Shown one piece after another: positions 26,001 to 34,150 of a stretch of DNA of 64,000 bases. Within the stretch, counting starts at the first letter, position 1; each line of letters opens with the position of its first letter. The notes below the pieces were generated by a model that saw nothing but the letters and a program-made list of their open reading frames with translations, was not told the origin of the DNA and searched no databases. Both the position numbers and the translations under genes were made by a program. This stretch comes from CAZPKH01 sp964407165 (GTDB lineage: Bacteria; Bacteroidota; Bacteroidia; Bacteroidales; Muribaculaceae), in the NCBI GenBank assembly GCA_964407165.1, contig CAYOUJ010000003.1, positions 1 to 64,000 of the forward strand, given 5' to 3'.

Positions 26001-26492
26001 GAGTATCAGCCAGAAGACCAGCGCCGTGCAGAAGGAGGAGAAGGCGTAGACCTCACCCTCGACGGCCGAGAACCAGAAGGTGTCGCTCCAGGCATACATC
26101 AGGGCGCCGCAGATGCCGCTGCCGAAGATGACGAGCATCTGCGGGAGGGTGGCCTCAGTGGCCTCGGTGCACAGCAGTATGCGCCGCACCAGGTGCGTGA
26201 TGGTCCAGAAGAGCAGCAGTATGGTCAGCGCGCTCAGCAGGCCCGACATGGCGTTGACGGCGATGGCAACCTTGGTGATGTCGCCGCCGACAAAGTTGAC
26301 GAAGAACCGGGCAGTGAGCATGAAGATGGGGTTGCCCGGTGGGTGGCCGACCTCCAGCTTGAAACCTTGAGAGATGAACTCCGGGCAGTCCCAGAAGCTC
26401 GCGGTGGGCTCCAGCGTCATCCAATAGGAGACCAGGGCGATGACAAAGCATGCCCAGCCCAACACATTGTTAATAATGTTATACTTTTTCAT
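23022..26492 (-). CDS. DUF2723 family large membrane protein
   Basis: This 1156-aa protein has an N-terminal half with many hydrophobic segments (about twelve or more membrane helices). The opening NNVLGWACFVIALVSYWMTL leads into EPTASFWDCPEFIS, the conserved DUF2723 signature with the acidic residue seen in GT-C-type glycosyltransferases. A Pro-rich loop reads VGHPPGNPIF. The C-terminal 450 residues are soluble, include FTNGDNDTFPLWYAQEV, and probably face the periplasm. The family resembles protein O-mannosyltransferases and is a candidate for periplasmic protein O-glycosylation in Bacteroidetes, but this is inference. The ATG at 26492 was chosen; the frame is open 44 codons upstream but crosses the promoter TATCTTTG (26561-26554). 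Confidence 0.85.
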   Translation of the reverse strand: MKKYNIINNVLGWACFVIALVSYWMTLEPTASFWDCPEFISQGFKLEVGHPPGNPIFMLTARFFVNFVGGDITKVAIAVNAMSGLLSALTILLLFWTITHLVRRILLCTEATEATLPQMLVIFGSGICGALMYAWSDTFWFSAVEGEVYAFSSFCTALVFWLILKWENRSRQPHSDRYLVLIAYVIGISIAVHLLNLLCIPAIVLVVYYRRCADTGAKATAKGSLLALLVSFILVALILYGLVPGFIEVAQYFELFFVNVVGMSYNMGVLIYAVLVVASFVWGIYELYSQRSTMMIKVSFTLCVLLSGIPFIGSSWLMPVLILGALIIYFAKARRISVRVLTVSLLSIFVIFIGYSSYALLLIRSTANPPMNQNAPDNVFDLSTYLNREQYGDTPLLYGRTPASTNVYRVIGRDMAEPIVNDGKSLHCKVVKASPDEPDRYVFNGYDPDPMLTPELNMLFPRIYSSSHVEGYKGWIGLSSSQPLGNKVQGTYVMDADGNTVRSIPLDKPTVAQNFEYFLGYQLNHMYWRYFMWNFAGRQNDIQGNGEPNNGNWISGIPFIDNPRLGDQSLLPDDMGKDNKGHNVFFMIPLIMGILGLLWQAFVSRRGIEQFWVVFFLFFMTGIAIVLYLNQTPGQPRERDYAYAGSFYAYAIWVGMGVACIAHLLTHYLFKKKKTAKDSDAGVDSDGTDYAKFRYAMPAAVIALVVGILVPIQVVSQTWDDHDRSGRYVCRDFGFNYLNSLDDDAIIFTNGDNDTFPLWYAQEVEGVRTDVKVVNLSYLTTSWYADQIRHPSYDAPAIATIAKSTDYGYDKLQYNVIEGNNAKPVDAGQMLRTLYATPKGDTKYDYPRITTPNIYFPVDLDAAVKAGRISEAERAVASDSIVIDLSADRYVSRGVMLNNVLAIDMLYTSLANGWNRPMYFASTVPEDYYISLQPYLRSTGMAFEISPINHGSMQPSVNTDKMYRNVTERFVWGGLDKVADPKDIYLDETVRRMVSSTRSQIVSLAEALYAEGVQGGDSATVRKDRLKMAVDVLDLMTEKLPVVAAPYTIQMGLRVGTLYCDLGKQLGDKALTEKGLQILFDETIRQAQMVVYAQSLKPWQYENLQSTDLFCYIVYFPDLFNAYVQYGGDQQKILDNPTVQRINFQRLNTDAKRYGY

Positions 26493-26816
26493 TGGGAGTA
26501 AATGTGCAAGTTGCATGTAGGGGCGACGGCCCGGAGGCCTTCCGTTCAGCCTGCAAAGATAGCACTTTTTGGTCAACCGCCACCCCTTTTGGCCAAAAAA
26601 CTTTTCCAATAGTCGCACAAGCACTTCACGGCTTGGAAAAATAGACTATAGTGTTGGCCGGAAAGTCGAATTTAATATTTATTTTATTGGCCTTTTTGGT
26701 ATTTTTCGTAACTTTGCCGCTTGATAAGTAAGCCCCCATCGATAAATATCGACCGTTATCGACTTTATCGTTATAAACCCCATCGAAACAAAACAACATA
26801 GTAGAAATAAAAGATT
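26493..26816. promoter_or_regulatory. Divergent promoter region (DUF2723 gene / RND efflux operon)
   Basis: On the minus strand TATCTTTG (26561-26554) would give the DUF2723 gene a leader of about 55 nt. On the plus strand TAACTTTG at 26709-26716 lies 100 nt before the RND adaptor gene. Between 26737 and 26785 there are ATCGATAAATATCGACC-type words. No operator-like palindrome is obvious and no regulator gene adjoins the operon. Confidence 0.65.
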
Positions 26817-27980
26817 ATGAACCTAAGAGTTAAGAAGATTGCATCGCTCAGCGCGATAGCGCTCACCGCCGTCATGGCCGCCTCCTGCGGAGGCTCCCAG
26901 CAGCAAGCCCAGCAGCAGGCTCCCACCATCGAGGTTATCACTACACAATTAGAAAGCAGCGACCTCTCCTCCTCCCTTCCCGCCACCATCAAGGGCAAGA
27001 CCGACATCGACATCCGCCCGCAGGTGACCGGATTCATCACCAAGGTGCACGTAGACGAGGGCCAGAAGGTGGTAAAGGGCCAGGTGCTCTTCACCCTCGA
27101 CCAGGTGCAGTACAAGGCCGCCGTCGACCAGGCCCAGGCCGCAGTCAACGCCGCCCGCACCGCCGTGTCAAACGCCAAGATCACGGCCGACAACAAGCGC
27201 GCCCTCTTCGACAAGAACATCATCAGCGAATATGAGTGGCAGCTGGCCGACAACGACCTCAAGAGCGCCCAGGCCAGCCTGGCACAGGCCGAGGCCGCGC
27301 TGGTAAACGCCCGCAAGAACCTATCCTACACCGTGGTCACGGCCCCGTGCAGCGGCGTGGTCGGTTCGATACCCAACCGTGAAGGCTCGCTGGCGTCGCC
27401 GTCGTCCACCGTGCCCCTGACCACCATCAGCGACAACTCGCAGGTTTACGCATACTTCTCCCTGACCGAGAAGGAGCTGCTCCAGCTCACCGACAACGGC
27501 CAGCGCACCGTCGACCAGGCCATCGCCATGATGCCGGAGGTACAGCTCCAGCTCGCCGACGGCACCATCTTCCCCTCCACCGGCAAGGTGGCCACCGTCA
27601 GCGGCGTCATCGACAGCAGCACCGGCGCCGCCAGCGTCCGCGCCCTGTTCAACAACCCCAACGGACAGCTGCGCAGCGGCTCGACGGGCAACATCATCAT
27701 ACCCCACCGTCAGGACAGTGTCATCATCATACCGCAGAAGGCCACCTTCGAGCTGCAAGACCGCAAGTTTGTATACGTGGTCAACGACTCCAACAAGACC
27801 GTCAGCACCCCCGTGGTGGTTTACTCCATCGACGACGGCCAGCAGTACATCGTCACCTCCGGCCTGCAGCCCGGGCAGAAGGTAGTGGTGGAGGGCGTAG
27901 GCACCTCTGTCAGCGACGGCCTGGTAATCAACCCCGTGCCTTACGGCACCAAGGCTGCCGCCGCCACCAAGAAGGAGTAA
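26817..27980 (+). CDS. RND efflux periplasmic adaptor subunit (membrane fusion protein), lipoprotein
   Basis: This 387-aa AcrA/MexA-type protein bridges the inner-membrane RND pump and the outer-membrane channel. The signal ends in a lipobox (MAASCGGSQ; Cys about 23). The biotinyl-lipoyl-like halves lie in DIRPQVTGFITKVHVDEGQK and LSYTVVTAPCSGVVGSIPN, flanking an Ala-rich coiled-coil hairpin (about 100-160). A beta-barrel and membrane-proximal domain follow. It is first in an adaptor-pump-channel operon with spacers of 115 and 136 nt. The first spacer contains a 24-bp tandem duplication. Confidence 0.93.
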   Translation: MNLRVKKIASLSAIALTAVMAASCGGSQQQAQQQAPTIEVITTQLESSDLSSSLPATIKGKTDIDIRPQVTGFITKVHVDEGQKVVKGQVLFTLDQVQYKAAVDQAQAAVNAARTAVSNAKITADNKRALFDKNIISEYEWQLADNDLKSAQASLAQAEAALVNARKNLSYTVVTAPCSGVVGSIPNREGSLASPSSTVPLTTISDNSQVYAYFSLTEKELLQLTDNGQRTVDQAIAMMPEVQLQLADGTIFPSTGKVATVSGVIDSSTGAASVRALFNNPNGQLRSGSTGNIIIPHRQDSVIIIPQKATFELQDRKFVYVVNDSNKTVSTPVVVYSIDDGQQYIVTSGLQPGQKVVVEGVGTSVSDGLVINPVPYGTKAAAATKKE

Positions 27981-28006
27981 TCGCCGAGATCTCGAAATCT
28001 CGAAAT

Positions 28007-28054
28007 ATCGAAATCCCGAGGCATCGAAACATCGAAATCCCGAGGCATCGAAAC
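28007..28054. repeat. 24-bp tandem duplication between RND adaptor and pump genes
   Basis: Two exact 24-bp copies (28007-28030 and 28031-28054) begin ATCGAAATCCCGAGGCATCG. They are flanked by further CGAAAT words from 27992 onward, so the whole 80-nt spacer is low-complexity word repeat. Confidence 0.8.
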
Positions 28055-28095
28055 ATCGAATTTTATCGCATTAAAATCGAATTTACCAATCACGC

Positions 28096-31000
28096 ATGAA
28101 ACTTGACACATTTATTAACCGTCCTGTGCTGTCGACGGTTATATCAATATTCATCGTGCTGCTGGGCATCATCGGCCTGACATCGCTGCCGGTGACCCAG
28201 TATCCCGACATTGCGCCGCCAACCATCTCGGTGACCACCACCTACACCGGCGCAAACGCCCAGACAGTGCTCAACTCGGTCATCGCCCCTCTGGAGGAGT
28301 CGATCAACGGCGCCGAGGGCATGACCTACATGGAGTCGACGGCCACCAACACCGGCTCGGCAACCATCAACATCTACTTCGAGCAGGGCTTTGACCCCGA
28401 CATGGCCGCCGTCGACGTGCAAAACCGCGTGTCGAAGGCCCAGAACCTGCTCCCCTCGGAGGTCACCCAGGTGGGCGTGCTGACGCAGAAGCGCCAGACC
28501 TCCATGCTCGTCGGTATCGGCCTGTATGCCAAGGAGGGCGCCGACTTTAGCGAGGAATTCCTTGACAACTACATGAAGATCAACATCATCCCCGAGCTGC
28601 AGCGTATCTCGGGCGTGGGCGATGTCATGGCCTTCGGCGCCGACTACTCGATGCGTATCTGGCTCAAGCCGGAGGTGATGGCACAGTACATGCTGATGCC
28701 CTCCGACGTCACCGCCGCCCTGGCCGAGCAGAACATCGAGGCCGCCCCGGGCGCCTTCGGCGAGCAGGGCAACCAGAGCTTCCAATACATCATGCGCTAC
28801 AAGGGGCGCCTGGTGCAGCCCGAGGAGTTTGAGAACATCGTCATCCGTGCCAACTCCAACGGCGAGGTGCTGCGTCTCAAGGATGTGGCCGACGTGGAGC
28901 TGGGCAAAGTGTCATACGGTTTTCACAGCGCCCTCAACGGCCGCCCCGGAACGTCCTGTATGGTGTTCCAGACCCCCGGCTCTAACGCCACCACCATCAT
29001 CAACGAGTGTCTCGCCTACGTCGACAAGGCCAAGAAGGAACTCCCCGCAGGCCTCGACTTCGCCATCATCATGAACAACAACGACTTCCTCTACGCATCC
29101 ATCAACGAGGTCATCAAGACCCTGATTGAGGCGTTCGTGCTCGTGTTCTTCGTGGTGTATGTGTTCCTGCAGGACTTCCGAAGCACCATCATCCCGGCCA
29201 TCGCGATACCGGTGGCCCTGGTGGGCACGTTCTTCGTGATGAAGCTCATCGGCTTCTCTGTCAACCTCATCACCCTGTCGGCCCTCGTGCTTGCAATCGC
29301 GATTGTGGTCGACGATGCCATTGTGGTGGTAGAGGCCGTCCACGCCAAACTGGACGTGGGCTACCACAGTGCGCGCAAGGCCTCAATCGACGCCATGGGC
29401 GAGATCGGCTCGGCCATCGTGTCGATCACCCTGGTCATGATGCTCGTGTTCATCCCCGTGTCGTTCATGTCGGGCACCTCCGGCGTGTTCTATCAGCAGT
29501 TCGGCCTCACGATGGCCATAGCCATCGGCTTCTCGGCGCTCAACGCACTCACGCTGTCGCCGGCCCTTTGCGCCGTGTTCCTCAAGGCCCACGACGAGAA
29601 GGGTGAGGAGAAGTCGTTAGGACAGAAGATGGGCGAGGCCTACAGCGCCGCCGGCGAGGCGGCCGTCAAGACCATGCGCTCGCGCCTGACGCTCAACGTC
29701 CACCCCGTAGTCACCATCTGCCTGCTGGCCGCCACCATCACGTTCATGATCCTCGGCTGGTTCAGCGCCTCCAACATACTGCACCTGGTCATCGCCTGCG
29801 TGGTGGCCCTGCTGACCATCATGGGCATCTTCAGCCGCCGTTTCCACGCCGGCTTCGAGAGCGGCTACGGCAAGCTGCTGGCCAAGTACAACGGCTGGAC
29901 GGGCTTCTTCATCCGCCACAAGATCACCGCTTTCATAGTGCTGCTCGGCGCCGTCGCCATCCTCGTATGGCGCATGTACGTGACCCCCTCGGCCCTGGTG
30001 CCCACGGAGGACACCGGCGTGTTCTTCGTCATGATCGACATGCCTCCGGGCACGTCGCAGGAGCGCACCACCCAGACCCTGCAGCAGGTCGACGGCATCC
30101 TCAGCCAGATACCCTCGATACAATACCGACAGCTCATCAACGGCTACAGCTTCATCGCCGGCCAGGGCGCCACCTACGGCACCTTCATCTGCAAGATGAA
30201 AAACTGGGAGGAGCGCTCGAAAGAGGAGTCGGTCGACAACATTATCCTGCAGGTATACGGCATGACTGGCCAGCTGGTAAAGGACGGCCGCGTCGTGGCC
30301 TTCGCGCCCCCCATGATCTCCGGCTACTCGGCCACCAACGGCTTCGAGGTGAAGATGCAGGACCGCACCGGCGGCGACATCAACAAGTTCTTCACCATCG
30401 TCCAGGGATTCCTCGCCGAGCTCAACCAGCAGCCTGAGATCCAGGTGGCCTACACCACGTTCAACCCCACCTTCCCGCAGTACATGGTCGACATCGACGC
30501 CGCCAAGGCCAAGCAGGCCGGCATCAGCCCCTCGACCATCCTCTCCACCCTGCAGGGCTACTACGGCGGCATGTACATCAGCAACTTCAACCGTTTCGGC
30601 AAGCTCTACCGCGTGATGATGCAGGCCGAGCCCTCGGCCCGTGTCAACACCGAGACGCTCAAAAACATCAAGATACGCAACGGCAACGAGATGGCCTCGC
30701 TGAGCAACTTCGTCACCCTGACGCGCGTCTACGGTCCTGACCTGATGAACCGCTTCAACATGTTCCAGAGCATCTCCGTCTCCGGCCAGCCGGCCGCGGG
30801 CGTGTCGTCGGGCCAGGCCATCGCCGCCATCGAGCGCGTGGCAGCCGAGACCCTCCCCCAGGGCTACAGCTACGACTACTCCGGCATGACCCGCGAGGAG
30901 GCCAAGCAGAGCGGCAACGACACCGCCGTCATCTTCGGCCTCTGCCTCCTGTTCGTCTACCTGCTGCTATCGGCCCAGTACGAGAGCTACATCATCCCCT

Positions 31001-31479
31001 TCGCCGTCATCTTCTCCGTGCCGTTCGGCCTGATGGGCTCGTTCCTCTTCGCATGGATGTTTGACGTCAACAACAATGTCTACCTGCAGATCGCGCTCAT
31101 CATGCTTATCGGCCTGTTGGCGAAGAACGCAATCCTCATCGTCGAGTTTGCCCTGGAGCGCCGCCGCACGGGCATGTCGATAGTCAAGGCGGCCATCGAC
31201 GGCGCCTCGGCCCGTCTGCGTCCTATCCTCATGACCTCGCTGGCTATGGTCATCGGCCTGCTGCCGCTGATGTTTGCCCACGGCGTAGGCGCCAACGGCA
31301 ACAAGGCTCTCGGCGTCGGCTCCATCGGCGGCATGCTCATAGGCATGATCCTCCAGGTGCTCATCGTCCCCGCATTCTTCGTCGCATTCCAGATTATCCA
31401 GGAGAAGATCTCGCCGCTGAAATGGGAGGACACCAACAACGAGGGCATGTCCAGCGAAATCGAGCAATACTCACGCTAA
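28096..31479 (+). CDS. RND multidrug efflux transporter, HAE1 family
   Basis: This 1127-aa inner-membrane proton/drug antiporter is AcrB-like. It starts KLDTFINRPVLSTVISIFIV and has twelve membrane helices with two large periplasmic loops. The proton-relay acids are present in AIAIVVDDAIVVVEAV in TM4. It is about 80 residues longer than AcrB, mainly through an extra hydrophobic insertion around 520-610 (HPVVTICLLAATITFMIL, LHLVIACVVALLTIM), which is common in Bacteroidetes homologs. The C-terminal half has VIFGLCLLFVYLLLSAQYES and AKNAILIVEFA. The operon context with adaptor and channel genes supports drug, bile-acid or lipid efflux; the substrate is unknown. Confidence 0.95.
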   Translation: MKLDTFINRPVLSTVISIFIVLLGIIGLTSLPVTQYPDIAPPTISVTTTYTGANAQTVLNSVIAPLEESINGAEGMTYMESTATNTGSATINIYFEQGFDPDMAAVDVQNRVSKAQNLLPSEVTQVGVLTQKRQTSMLVGIGLYAKEGADFSEEFLDNYMKINIIPELQRISGVGDVMAFGADYSMRIWLKPEVMAQYMLMPSDVTAALAEQNIEAAPGAFGEQGNQSFQYIMRYKGRLVQPEEFENIVIRANSNGEVLRLKDVADVELGKVSYGFHSALNGRPGTSCMVFQTPGSNATTIINECLAYVDKAKKELPAGLDFAIIMNNNDFLYASINEVIKTLIEAFVLVFFVVYVFLQDFRSTIIPAIAIPVALVGTFFVMKLIGFSVNLITLSALVLAIAIVVDDAIVVVEAVHAKLDVGYHSARKASIDAMGEIGSAIVSITLVMMLVFIPVSFMSGTSGVFYQQFGLTMAIAIGFSALNALTLSPALCAVFLKAHDEKGEEKSLGQKMGEAYSAAGEAAVKTMRSRLTLNVHPVVTICLLAATITFMILGWFSASNILHLVIACVVALLTIMGIFSRRFHAGFESGYGKLLAKYNGWTGFFIRHKITAFIVLLGAVAILVWRMYVTPSALVPTEDTGVFFVMIDMPPGTSQERTTQTLQQVDGILSQIPSIQYRQLINGYSFIAGQGATYGTFICKMKNWEERSKEESVDNIILQVYGMTGQLVKDGRVVAFAPPMISGYSATNGFEVKMQDRTGGDINKFFTIVQGFLAELNQQPEIQVAYTTFNPTFPQYMVDIDAAKAKQAGISPSTILSTLQGYYGGMYISNFNRFGKLYRVMMQAEPSARVNTETLKNIKIRNGNEMASLSNFVTLTRVYGPDLMNRFNMFQSISVSGQPAAGVSSGQAIAAIERVAAETLPQGYSYDYSGMTREEAKQSGNDTAVIFGLCLLFVYLLLSAQYESYIIPFAVIFSVPFGLMGSFLFAWMFDVNNNVYLQIALIMLIGLLAKNAILIVEFALERRRTGMSIVKAAIDGASARLRPILMTSLAMVIGLLPLMFAHGVGANGNKALGVGSIGGMLIGMILQVLIVPAFFVAFQIIQEKISPLKWEDTNNEGMSSEIEQYSR

Positions 31480-31495
31480 GAGAGAATAACAGGAA

Positions 31496-31580
31496 GTCTT
31501 TAGCCGCTTACCCGATTATCCGATTAATCCCATAACCCCGTTACCCGATTGTCCGATTATCCGGTTACCCGGCTAAAGAC
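31496..31580. repeat. Word-repeat inverted sequence between RND pump and outer-membrane channel genes
   Basis: The outer arms GTCTTTAGCCG (31496-31506) and CGGCTAAAGAC (31570-31580) pair perfectly. The interior consists of repeated ACCCGATTATCCGATTA words. It may cause partial termination or processing inside the operon. Confidence 0.6.
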
Positions 31581-31615
31581 CTCCCTAAAAAAACAGATTA
31601 CAGATCACTGACATA

Positions 31616-32998
31616 ATGAAAGCAGTAACCAAAATAGCCGCCGTCGCCCTGTGTGCCACCATGCTCGGCAGCTGCGGCATCTACAAGAAATACGAGCTCG
31701 ACACCTCCAACTCTGAGCTCGCCGCCGAATACGTCAAGGCCCGCACCGGCGAGGCCGACACCACCAGCTTCGGCACACTGACCTGGCAGGAGGTGTTCAC
31801 CGACCCCGTGCTGGTCGACCTGATCAACCGCGCGTTAGAGAACAACGTCGACCTGCGCAACGCCAAGCTCAACATCGACGTGGCCCACGCCAACCTCAAG
31901 GGCGCCAAGCTCGCATACTTCCCCTCCGTGGCCCTCAGCCCCTCCGGCTCCGGCTCCTCGTTCAAGGGTAGCGACATGAGCTGGACCTACAGCATCAGCG
32001 CCGCCGTCAGCTGGGAGGTCGATGTCTTCGCCAAGCTGCTCAACAGCAAGCGTTCGGCAGAAGTCTCCCTCTACCAGCAGGAGTTCTACACTCAGGCCGT
32101 GCGCTCGCAGATCATCGGCGCCGTGGCCAACTATTACTACCTCATCTCCAACCTTGAAGCACAGCTGCAGGTGAGCCGCGAGACCGCCGAGTCGTGGGCA
32201 CAGAGCGTCACCGTCATGGAGAACCTCAAGCTCGCCGGCCGCGTCAACGAGGCCGCCGTGGTACAGAGCAAGGCGCAGTATGCCAGCATCCTGGCCTCCA
32301 TCACCGACCTTGAGGTAAGCCTCGTGCAGGCCAACAACTCCATGTCGCTGCTGCTCAACGAGCTGCCGCAGACATGGAACATCCCCGCAGGCCGCTACCT
32401 CGAGGCTCCCGGCATCATGTCGAAGCCCGTGGCCGTCAGCATGCTCGCCAACCGTCCCGATGTCCGCGCCGCCGAGGCCGGAGTGGCTGTCGCCTACTAC
32501 GCCGTCAACTCCGCCCGCGCCGCCTTCTACCCCTCGCTGAGCATCAGCCCCACCGGCGGATTCACCAACTCCGCCGGCTCGATAGTGGTAAACCCCGGCG
32601 GTTGGTTCATCAACCTAGCCGCCAGCCTGACCGCCCCCATCTTCTCACGCGGCCAGAACATCGCCCGACTCGAGGCCACCAAGGCCCAGCAGACGCAGGC
32701 CATGAACACCTTTGAGTACACCATACTCTCCGCTGCCTCAGAGGTGTCAAACGACATGACCATCTACGGCAAGGCCGTCGAAAAGACCGGCTACCTGGCC
32801 GAGCAGACCGACTACCTGACCAAGTCTGTCGAGTACACCACCGACCTGCTCGCCTTCGGCAACACCACCACCACCTACCTCGAGGTGCTCACCGCACAGC
32901 AGAGCCTGCTCAACTCGCAGATCTCAACCCTCTCCTGCCAGCTGACCCAGAGCCAGGCCGTCATCAACATGTACCAGGCCCTCGGCGGCGGCAAGTAA
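31616..32998 (+). CDS. Outer-membrane efflux channel (TolC/OprM family), lipoprotein
   Basis: This 460-aa protein has a signal ending in a lipobox (MLGSCGIYKKY; Cys about 21). It then carries the two OEP repeats of the NodT/OprM group: LVDLINRALENNVDLRNAKL in the first half and SMLANRPDVRAAEAGVAVAY in the second. The conserved SLSISPTGGFTNSAG strand and coiled-coil helices (residues about 340-455) follow. It completes the tripartite RND pump. The gene is followed by a word-repeat hairpin at 33010-33090. Confidence 0.93.
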   Translation: MKAVTKIAAVALCATMLGSCGIYKKYELDTSNSELAAEYVKARTGEADTTSFGTLTWQEVFTDPVLVDLINRALENNVDLRNAKLNIDVAHANLKGAKLAYFPSVALSPSGSGSSFKGSDMSWTYSISAAVSWEVDVFAKLLNSKRSAEVSLYQQEFYTQAVRSQIIGAVANYYYLISNLEAQLQVSRETAESWAQSVTVMENLKLAGRVNEAAVVQSKAQYASILASITDLEVSLVQANNSMSLLLNELPQTWNIPAGRYLEAPGIMSKPVAVSMLANRPDVRAAEAGVAVAYYAVNSARAAFYPSLSISPTGGFTNSAGSIVVNPGGWFINLAASLTAPIFSRGQNIARLEATKAQQTQAMNTFEYTILSAASEVSNDMTIYGKAVEKTGYLAEQTDYLTKSVEYTTDLLAFGNTTTTYLEVLTAQQSLLNSQISTLSCQLTQSQAVINMYQALGGGK

Positions 32999-33009
32999 CG
33001 TATAACCAA

Positions 33010-33090
33010 GTTTTTAGTTATTAGTATTTAGTTTTTAGTAAAATGCCGACTAAGCTAATCACTAAAAACTAAAAACTAAAAACTAAAAAC
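33010..33090. terminator. Long hairpin built of ACTAAAA words
   Basis: Two 30-nt arms (33010-33039 and 33061-33090) pair with three mismatches and are made only of GTTTTTAGT / ACTAAAAAC words. The hairpin begins 12 nt after the efflux channel stop. It is a plausible terminator or 3'-end stabiliser; it also sits in the leader of the following lpxA-like gene. Confidence 0.55.
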
Positions 33091-33107
33091 TAAAACACTA
33101 TACTACC

Positions 33108-33896
33108 ATGATCAGCCCCTTAGCCCACGTTGACCCCGCCGCAAAGATCGGCGAGAACGTCACAATAATGCCCTTCGCCTTCGTCGACGCCGACACCGAG
33201 ATAGGCGACAACACCGTAATCCACCCCTACGTGGCCATCTATGCCGGCACTACTATCGGCCGCGACTGCAAGGTGTACGAAGGCTCCATAGTCGGCGCCG
33301 ACCCGCAGGACTTCCGCTGGAAGGGTGACAAGACCTACTGCCGCATCGGCAACAACGTCACCATCCGCGAGCACGTCATCATCAACCGATCAATCTACCC
33401 CGGCAAAGCCACCGTCATCGGCGACGACACCTTCGTCATGGCCAAGTGCCACGTCAGCCACGACGCCCAGATCCACGGCAAGAGCGTGCTGGGCAACGGC
33501 GTCATCATCGCCGGCAACACCGAGGTCGGCGAGTGCTGCATCATGTCGTCGGGCGCCATGCTCCACGAGGGGTGCAAGATCGGCCAGTGGGTGACCGTCA
33601 AGGGCGGATGCCGCATAGGCTCAAACGTGCCCCCCTTCGTCATCATGGCCCACAACCCCGTCAGCTACTTCGGTGTGAACGCTTTCATCATGCGCCGCCA
33701 CAACGAGTTTACCGACGAGGAGATCGACGAGGCCGCAAAGGCTTACCGCCACGTCTACCAGACCGGCACCTCCGTGTTCAACGCCCTCAAACGCATCCGC
33801 GCCGACGTCGAGCCGGGACGTGTCCGCGACGCCATCACCTCGTTCATCGAGGGTGTCAACCTCAAGATTGCCGCCATCCCCCGCGAACTCGAATAA
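33108..33896 (+). CDS. LpxA-like acyl-ACP--UDP-N-acetylglucosamine O-acyltransferase
   Basis: This 262-aa left-handed parallel beta-helix protein has many hexapeptide repeats and a helical C-terminal region (about 195-262, RRHNEFTDEEIDEAAKAYRH). The catalytic His region reads AKCHVSHDAQIHG where standard LpxA has HIAHDC. The downstream helix coils (GVIIAGNTEVGECCIMSSGA) differ from the usual LpxA text. Lipid A first-step acylation is the family reaction. The divergence and the absence of lpxD, lpxC or fabZ neighbours raise the chance that this is a second, specialised paralog. A near-perfect 18-bp hairpin (33916-33956) follows the gene. Confidence 0.75.
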   Translation: MISPLAHVDPAAKIGENVTIMPFAFVDADTEIGDNTVIHPYVAIYAGTTIGRDCKVYEGSIVGADPQDFRWKGDKTYCRIGNNVTIREHVIINRSIYPGKATVIGDDTFVMAKCHVSHDAQIHGKSVLGNGVIIAGNTEVGECCIMSSGAMLHEGCKIGQWVTVKGGCRIGSNVPPFVIMAHNPVSYFGVNAFIMRRHNEFTDEEIDEAAKAYRHVYQTGTSVFNALKRIRADVEPGRVRDAITSFIEGVNLKIAAIPRELE

Positions 33897-33915
33897 ATCA
33901 CCTATAGAGCAAAAC

Positions 33916-33956
33916 AATCGATGGCCTGCCGACTAATTGTCGACAGGCCATCGATT
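33916..33956 (+). terminator. Hairpin after the lpxA-like gene
   Basis: AATCGATGGCCTGCCGAC pairs with 33939-33956 with one mismatch across a 5-nt loop. It lies 19 nt after the stop codon and is followed by ATTATTATCGATTTATTAT. Confidence 0.7.
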
Positions 33957-33969
33957 ATTATCGATTTAT

Positions 33970-34148
33970 TATAGGGGAGTTCTAAAAATTGCCTTTGCTG
34001 TATTTCGTGACAGTTTTTGGAAACAAAACGGCGGTGAGTGAAGGCGCGTAGCGAGCTACGTAACTGAACGAACCGATGTTTTGGGCCAAAAAATGGCCGA
34101 AAGACAGCAAAGAGTAATAATTACGGGAATTTTTAGAACTCCCCTATA
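33970..34148. mobile_element. MITE-like element, copy 1 (179 bp, perfect 21-bp terminal inverted repeats)
   Basis: The ends are exact inverted copies of one another (33970-33990 and 34128-34148), containing AGGGGAGTTCTAAAAATT. The 137-bp interior has no ORF but shares blocks with 58685-58862 in the opposite orientation: TTGCTGTATTTCG, ACGGTGAGTG and GCGCGTAGCGAGC. Non-coding, short, repeated and bounded by inverted repeats is the MITE pattern. The TA at each edge may be the target duplication, though it merges with the palindrome. Confidence 0.8.
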
Positions 34149-34150
34149 GG

